Below, in pieces: positions 56,162 to 62,543 of a DNA stretch of 62,543 bases. The stretch's first letter is position 1, and every line of letters begins with the position of its first letter. The translations under genes and the position numbers were made by a program. The notes beneath the pieces were generated by a model. That model was given only the letters and a program-made list of their open reading frames with translations. It was not told the origin of the DNA and made no database searches. This stretch comes from Chromera velia (Eukaryota > Sar > Chromeraceae): positions 66,664 through 129,206 of the forward strand of contig JAHBMJ010000366.1 of NCBI GenBank assembly GCA_018398765.1, in the 5' to 3' direction.

Positions 56162-57045
56162 TCAACTTGCCTTATCGACAGAATTGACCTTCTTGAGATA
56201 GTCGGCTATAGCTTTGAAACCGCTTCTAGGCAGAATTGTGCACAACAGCAACACTATATCCTTCATTTTTTTCTGATTGTTAGAAGTGCCCCTCCCGGTG
56301 GCACCTGTAACGCGTTGTGTGATCTGTATTCTTATGTTAATGGGCGCTTTCTGCTTTGCAATTTCATACAGTTCTTTCAGCCTGTTCCATTCTCTTTCTG
56401 TGTCCTTACATTCCGTCAGAACATGAACCCCATCTTTGATCACATGCGAGGAGGACAAACATTTATCATACAGCCGTTTTAGTTGGGTTCTATCCATATT
56501 CCCCCCTGTGAGAGCCCTGAAAAACATACGGAAGCCTGTGGAAGACTGCAACAGACTCTTTAGCAGAGGTGCAACACTGCATTCTATCATTTCACTTCTC
56601 GGACGCCATTTCTTTTCACTCAGAAGGTGCATGGCCAAACGCTGTCTGAACGGATTTTCTGATTGGAAAGGGGAGAGATTTACAAGGTGGGGAAAAATTC
56701 CGTCTCTGTCTCTAATGTTTCTAGTTTCTTCTTTCAATCAGTCGAACAGCCAGGTACCCTCTACGATCTTTTTTGCCGCCCTTTTTCTTTTGGCCTTGCC
56801 CTTTCTTTTAAACTTATCCCCCACCGTGCTTGGCAATGGAGGCCACAAAAAGGAGCAATCTAATGGAATGACCAGCCATTTTACTGTCTTAATGAAAGGT
56901 TCATATAAGCTAGCCAAGCACTCATTCCACACTGCCCGAGGTAGAGCACGGTCGATTGATTTGATGCATTGGATGAAGCCCCTACTCAACTTACCAAGTA
57001 GAGAACTGAATGGCTTGAGAGAGAAAGAGAGAAGGGGAGCCTAGG
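56162..57045 (-). pseudogene. Non-LTR retrotransposon C-terminal remnant
   Basis: One minus-strand frame with a single stop (56738-56740) spans about 290 codons of varied composition. RALTGGNMDRTQLKRLYDKC followed by VHVLTECKDTEREWNRLKEL resembles the cysteine/histidine region and following helix at the C-terminus of LINE reverse-transcriptase proteins. No RT core is present in the window, so it would be a 5'-truncated copy. Assignment is by pattern only. Confidence 0.4.
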
Positions 57046-57049
57046 GCCG

Positions 57050-58189
57050 TATCAGGAAAGACCTATCGTCCTCAGCATCGTCCCCCTTTCTATCGGGAAT
57101 CTACCTGAATACGTGCAGCCGCCGGCCTTGCCAAGGCTTACCCCTTCCTCGACACTCACTCTTTGCATTGCGCTCCTCGTACTTCGGAGGCACCCGCTTG
57201 TTATTCTATATATGATGAATTATAACATGATGCACTACCTTTTTTAAGAACATCTCTACATTCTTTTTGAAGGCCCTTTCTATATTACTCACCAAATAGC
57301 AAATACGTGATCCCATATTGCTTGTTCCCACACGATTCGGTATTTAATGTTTGCAGAATTAATATTTTTGTTATGGTGGATCGTACGGCAGACTATTTAT
57401 GTTTAAATTTATCATAATCTATCATACTACTAGTAGATCAACCTTGATTTAAACTAAAAAATTGTGCACATATTATATATACACATAATTTTATGTATGT
57501 AGTAGTATGTAGCATCTTCTGTAGTTTGTATGACACGCAGAGTACCACAGACTCGCACTATCTTGTAGCACACTTGACTTGAAGGTACTTGAAGGGCTGC
57601 CGTACTCTCATATACGCACGTGGTTTGTTAGTGAATGGGGGGGGGGTCTTCTTCACTTCCGCGTGCAAAGCGCGCGCTTGAATGTATTCTTACATGCACA
57701 TGTATTATATTAATAATTAATTGATTATTACATGATATAGTGTACTTCGATACGTACACACACACTGCATGCACGTGCACACGCATCCATGCAAGAGGGG
57801 CAGTGATCGAGGGAAGGTGCAACCATATTCCGGCTTTTGCATTGCTCGACAGTCGATCGGTTGTCTTTTTCTGCTGCATAGGCTCCCAACTGTGAGTCGG
57901 ACACACTTCCAGTCTGACATTCTGACCATCTTGCGGACGATCGATCAGTCGACCAACCACCCTGACGTCGATCCAGTCATCCCCCACAATCTCTGCAGGC
58001 AGACAGTTGCGACCCCAGCAGCTCAGTACGACATCAGAGGAAGGATTTCAAAGACAAAAAGGCAAGAAACGAACTATCCAAAGTTGGCCCTCAATCTCTT
58101 GATCAGACATCCAGAGAGACTGAGCTCGTTTGACAGCCACATATATACACAACCACCAAAGTTGACTCAGCGAGACCTCACCAGATCAA
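57050..58189. other. Intergenic, no gene seen
   Basis: AT-rich until about 57750, then of ordinary composition. The second half is the likely promoter and 5' UTR of the gene starting at 58190. An open frame at 57769-58248 overlaps that start but has no recognisable domain. Confidence 0.5.
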
Positions 58190-59282
58190 ATGGGAAACTC
58201 ACAAGGCCAGCGCTGCTGCTGCCAGGAGCAGCACCAACTGAAGAATGACATCCAGGTGACCAAGTCCAAGTCCAAAAACGCCATTCAGGAGATCCCACCC
58301 ATGCAGCCCCAGGTAGGCATGCATGCATGCTTGCGTGAACACATGCATGTCAATTCTCTTTCATTGAGCCTGCACGGGGGGTGCATTGTATGTCCCTATG
58401 TGAGGGAACGTGCATCTGTATACGCGTAGATCTGTCTTCAGATTCGCACTTGTGTGTGATCTCCGGGAGGAAAAAGTACTGCGTGCATGTTCGTGTGCCT
58501 GCATGAGTCACTAAATGTCCGCACGCGAAGGACATGCAGGCCAGGCATCAAAGGATCTTGGCTGCTTGGCACTTTGAACGAGTATGCATGAAGAGAAGTA
58601 GATGGACGGGGAAAGAGAATTAAGGGGAGCTGCAAAGATTCACGGATAGATGAGCACAAGGGGGCATTGAAATGGATTCGTGAGAAACTACTATAGATCT
58701 TCTTTATGAAAACAATCTTTATGAGGGGTTCATGAGGAAAGAGAGTTTTCATGCTGTGCTGCGAGTCGCTTAAATGACTGCATTGAGCAGTTTCGGTCGC
58801 ACAACACGATTCTGTGGCTTTGTGCTTCTTCTGTGTGTGTTTGACCAACAGTGTCTGTCTTTTGTGACTGGGTTGGTAGACGTCCCTTCTTCCGGCCCGC
58901 TTCTAGGAAGTTCCGCTTCCTATCTTGCCGTCCATCTGCTTGCTTCTCTATCTACCTGTCTGTCATTGTGTCTCTTTGTCTGTCTGTCTATTTGTCTGTC
59001 TGTCTGTCTATTTGTCTGTCTGTCTGTCTGTCTGTGAAGAAAAGACGATGTAGTCTGTCTGTCCGGCGGCTATCTTCTTCGTTTGTACCGACAACTTGTC
59101 CCTCCAACGAGGGTGGAGAATCATCGACTGACTCGCTGACTCACTCTGTCATTGACTCACCCACTCAACAGCGATGCACCCCTCGTCGGTAAGACATGAA
59201 GGGCATGCAGTCTGACTCTTGGCGCCCCGCCCTGCTGCTTCAGTGAACGTGTATGTCTCCTGTGTGTGTATATGTTTGTTCA

Positions 59283-59324
<42 letters not shown>

Positions 59325-61038
59325 TGCCTGTGTGCGAAGACGCAGCTTGTCCCTCCCGTTGCGGAAGAGCAGTTCCCCCCCCCCCCTCGCCTGGAGGAGC
59401 AGGCAGAGAGAGAGGGAGAAGGATCCAAGGAGGCCCTTGCAGCCAGCACAGAGAGAGAGATGCCCGAGGTGCCTGAGGAGAACCAAGACGCCCCCCCCGC
59501 ACTTCCGGAGCTTCCTGTGGCACCTTCGATGGTCACGGAACCCATTGCTTTCAACGACGAAGGTAAGTCAGTCAGCGGCATCTTGTGCATGACATTGGAG
59601 GACAAATGCGCATACTTTCTCTGCTGCATGGCATTGGAGTCTTGTGCATGACATTGGAGGACAAATGCGCATACTTTCTCTGCTGCATGGTCGAATTCTT
59701 CTCCATTTGTACTGATCAGTCTTCTTTCGTTGCATGTGTAGCAATCAATGAGCATCAGAATGCGCAGTTGGAGTGGTCGAGACCATTTAACGATACGAAT
59801 TTCCACATTCTAGCTCTCCTTTTCGATGGGCGAGTGTATTACACGGACCAATTAAACCGGATATTTTTGGAATGACATCCAAGCTGGCTTTGTTGTCCGT
59901 GTGTCATTTCCAGTCCTTCTCTTTTTTTGCCGTATTCATTCGGCCCTGCTCTTGTAAAAAAATGCAAAAACGATCAGCCCGCCAGCCAGCCTGTTGGACG
60001 GGAAGGGACGGGAAGGGCGACCTTGACTCTCCTCATACAAATGTCTAAAACTTCCCCATGACTCTCGATCTGTAGGTCATGGGCAGAAAAGGTCCGGCTT
60101 GCGGCGTGTCGGTCAACCTGCGATCCCTCTCTTTTTGTTTTCCTGTATTGTCCGCATGCGTCCATGCAATACAATTCCATGCAGCGCGGCAATTCACTCG
60201 GAACCTCACCTCTCCAATGCTCGCGGCTTCTCGGGACGTCTCAAAGGTAGGGCGGTCGGTCCATCAAGTGCTCCTTCCTTCCTTCCAACCATCTCATTTG
60301 ATCCGATTGAGTGGCTGGCTGACGTGATTTGATCCTTGTGCTTCGCTCTTTTGAGTGTGGTCAGCAAGAAGACGCTTTTTCTTTTTGTCTTCTGTGACGA
60401 AGTAGAACAGAACAGAACGGTAGTTGGCAGTCTGTCGTGCTGCATCTTTGTGCATGTGTGTCTGCGTGCCTGCGTATGCAGGAAGAGAGAAAGGCCGAGA
60501 TCAAAGAAATGGTGAAGAACTTCTGCGTTGAGGCCTCTATCGGCATCGAGTGCAAAGTGGGACTTGACAACGGCACCCGCCTCGTTCCAGCCTCTTTCTT
60601 CTTGCAGGACGGAAGCGAGGTCGCTACGCTTTCTTTCCTTCCTTTCTTCCTTCCTTCCTTCCTTCCTTCCTTTCTGTTCTCTGGGAACACAACAGGCATG
60701 CAGGATTGTTGGTTGCATCCATATTGGTGGTATGACAGGAACGTGTGCGTGTGGGCGGGGCGTGTGTGGCTGCGTGTGTTGGGGTCTGCCGACCATCTTA
60801 GAACGTCCTTCGCGCCCATGTTCGTGCATGCTTGCAGGTGATTCGAATTGTGCTTGCACCCGAGGACATCAGTGCGGCCCCCTCCCCTGAGGTCATCTTC
60901 AAATTGGTGGAAGTGCAGGCTCTCGCCAGGGGGTCCGAGGAAATCTTGGCGGTGTTGCCCGACTTTGACAAGTAAGCCTCTCTCTCTCTCTGTGTCTGCC
61001 TTTCTGTCTGTTTGACTGACTTTCTGTGTCCAAAAGAA

Positions 61039-61071
<33 letters not shown>

Positions 61072-61644
61072 TCCAATGCACGCAGAATGACTTTCTGTAG
61101 ATTACTCATTACAACAGCGATCGTGACAGCACCACCGGCTCACGGAATCATCGAGAGAGCAAAGCATTTTCTCGGGGATGTTGAAAGGTAGTGCTTCTTG
61201 TTTTGTGATTGTGAGGTGCCCGAATGTTCCCTTCTCTCTCTCTCTCTCTCTGTGCCTGCACTGGAAGTGCACGGGTGCATGGGTCGCGGGGGTCCATGGA
61301 ATGTCGTGGAAGTTGTGGTTTTTGAAGTCGTGGGAGTGTGTATTCATATGTGTGTGTGCAGAACGAGAGCAGCATCCTCTGTTGTGATCGTGCCTGGTCA
61401 AGGCAAGGGAGACCCGATCGCCCTGTGCTATGATGAGGCGCTGCCCTCAAAGAAGATGTATGCAGTTCTCAAGATCTGCTGGTACGTTTTTATCATTCAT
61501 TGCGCACGCATGGGTCTCTCTCTCTCTCTGTCAACTACCCTGGGCGTATCTGCGTCCTTTTTTTTTTCTTCTTTTTCTTTCCCCTTTTCTTCTTCTTATT
61601 CGTCTTGTTTCTCTTTTCTGTCGTCGAGAGGAGGAGGAAGACTT
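58190..61644 (+). CDS. ISP-like acylated PH-fold protein (alveolate membrane skeleton)
   Basis: Exons 58190-58312, 59346-59562, 60185-60246, 60482-60619, 60838-60971, 61101-61187 and 61362-61481 join in phase, with a short last exon probably ending at the TAA near 61644; about 296 residues. The N-terminus MGNSQGQRCCC has a Gly at position 2 and three Cys, a plausible myristoylation plus palmitoylation signal. After an acidic Pro-rich spacer (VPEENQDAPPALPELP) a compact domain follows: KEMVKNFCVEASIGIECKVG, VIRIVLAPEDIS, PEVIFKLVEVQALARG, and PIALCYDEALPSKKMYAVLK. Layout and pattern resemble ISP proteins of the apicomplexan inner membrane complex, which have a PH-like fold and the same dual acylation. 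Resemblance is by eye; another small PH-like protein is possible. The 3' end is the least certain part. Confidence 0.6.
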
Positions 61645-61689
61645 AACAGAACCGTTAAAAAGATGTAAGTGGTGACGTGACATAAAGAC

Positions 61690-61985
61690 ATAAAGAAGTC
61701 AGTCAGTCAGTCAGTCAGACAGACCGACAGAGACAGACCAAAACACGACACGGAAAGGTGGTCAGACAGACAGAAAGAGAAACAGGCAGACAAGCAGGCA
61801 AGCAGATACCCAGACAGAGTGATAGACTGACTGTCTGCGTGACTTCGTATCACTTTTCATCTTCCTTCTTTCTCTTGACGACCGATCAGACGGACATGCA
61901 GGCGGGCAGGTAGATAGACAGATCTACTCGACAAATCGACGCAAAACGAATGAATGAATGAATCAATGAATGAATGAATGAATGA
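61690..61985. repeat. GTCA, CAGA and GAAT microsatellites
   Basis: Downstream of the ISP-like gene: (CAGT)n at about 61699-61718, CAGA/GGCA-type units to about 61815, and (TGAA)n at about 61950-61990. No coding signal. Confidence 0.8.
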
Positions 61986-61997
61986 AAGAATGAGTCA

Positions 61998-62012
61998 ATC
62001 AAATCAATCAAA

Positions 62013-62043
<31 letters not shown>

Positions 62044-62089
62044 GCGCAGGCAGAGAGAGAGAGAGAGAGAGAGGGGGGGAGGGAGAGAG

Positions 62090-62126
<37 letters not shown>

Positions 62127-62145
62127 GAGAGAGAGAGAGCGAGCG

Positions 62146-62180
<35 letters not shown>

Positions 62181-62199
62181 GAGAGAGAGAGAGCGAGCG

Positions 62200-62234
<35 letters not shown>

Positions 62235-62253
62235 GAGAGAGAGAGAGCGAGCG

Positions 62254-62288
<35 letters not shown>

Positions 62289-62307
62289 GAGAGAGAGAGA
62301 GCGAGCG

Positions 62308-62342
<35 letters not shown>

Positions 62343-62361
62343 GAGAGAGAGAGAGCGAGCG

Positions 62362-62396
<35 letters not shown>

Positions 62397-62415
62397 GAGA
62401 GAGAGAGAGCGAGCG

Positions 62416-62450
<35 letters not shown>

Positions 62451-62469
62451 GAGAGAGAGAGAGCGAGCG

Positions 62470-62504
<35 letters not shown>

Positions 62505-62543
62505 GAGAGAGAGAGAGCGAGCGAGCGAGAGAGAGAGAGAGAG
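61998..62543. repeat. GA-rich minisatellite, 54-bp period
   Basis: After (AC)n and (GC)n, a GA-rich array begins. GGGGG blocks recur at 62123, 62177, 62231 and 62285, exactly 54 bp apart, each unit also holding GCGAGCGAGCGAG. The array runs to the last base of the window, so its full length is unknown. Confidence 0.95.

Noticed and set aside
57769-58248. 159-codon frame overlapping the ISP-like start
   Set aside because: No domain. The frame at 58190 is supported by seven in-phase exons, this one by none.
59172-59188. 17-base mini-exon between CAACAG and GTAAGA in the ISP-like gene
   Set aside because: Including it breaks the frame of the next exon. A direct join of 58312 to 59346 is in phase.

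Overview
This is nuclear DNA from a eukaryote with spliced genes. Introns run from 78 bp to over 1 kb, carry GT-AG borders and polypyrimidine tracts, and many acceptors lie inside TGCATGCAG. The DNA is full of microsatellites, homopolymer runs (three contain N) and transposon remnants. The gene content suggests an alveolate alga of the chromerid type (Chromera-like): a protein resembling the alveolate inner-membrane-complex ISP family, an undivided MadBub checkpoint kinase, polyketide-type modular enzymes, and abundant TGCATGCA. The organism call is inference; nothing here proves it.

Layout. 1-2244: no gene seen. 2245-13086 (+): a six-exon gene for a predicted ~3007-residue multidomain enzyme in the order ThDP-enzyme half-unit, complete ThDP enzyme, AMP-forming acyl ligase, ketoreductase (KR), acyl carrier protein (ACP), GNAT-like acyltransferase. 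It has no ketosynthase or acyltransferase domain. 13087-14027: AT-rich gap between convergent genes. 14028-30108 (-): a ~16-kb, many-exon MadBub (BUB1/Mad3) gene with KEN box, TPR domain, four ABBA-type motifs, a second KEN and a BUB1-type kinase. 30109-31017: shared 5' region of two divergent genes. 31018-35302 (+): a four-exon AT3-SGNH acyltransferase of a type best known from bacteria. 35748-44072: a decayed Ty3/gypsy chromovirus with both LTRs and a perfect 5-bp target duplication, broken by two related hAT-like non-autonomous elements. 44902-49983 (+): a four-exon gene whose PH domain is split by a long disordered insertion. 49984-58189: no convincing gene; microsatellites, gapped poly-C, an AT-rich inverted-repeat element and a non-LTR retrotransposon remnant. 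58190 to about 61644 (+): an eight-exon gene for a probably acylated ISP/PH-like protein. 61998-62543: a GA-rich minisatellite with a 54-bp period running off the window.

The genes do not form one pathway. The candidate for an undescribed system is the 2.2-13 kb megasynthase: two ThDP units, a ligase, a reductase, a carrier and a GNAT-type domain are predicted on one chain, suggesting assembly-line chemistry in which ThDP catalysis takes the place of a ketosynthase. Exon joins were chosen by hand from splice motifs and reading phase. All joins of the megasynthase, AT3-SGNH and PH genes, and most of the kinase joins of MadBub, are in phase, but none was tested against RNA.
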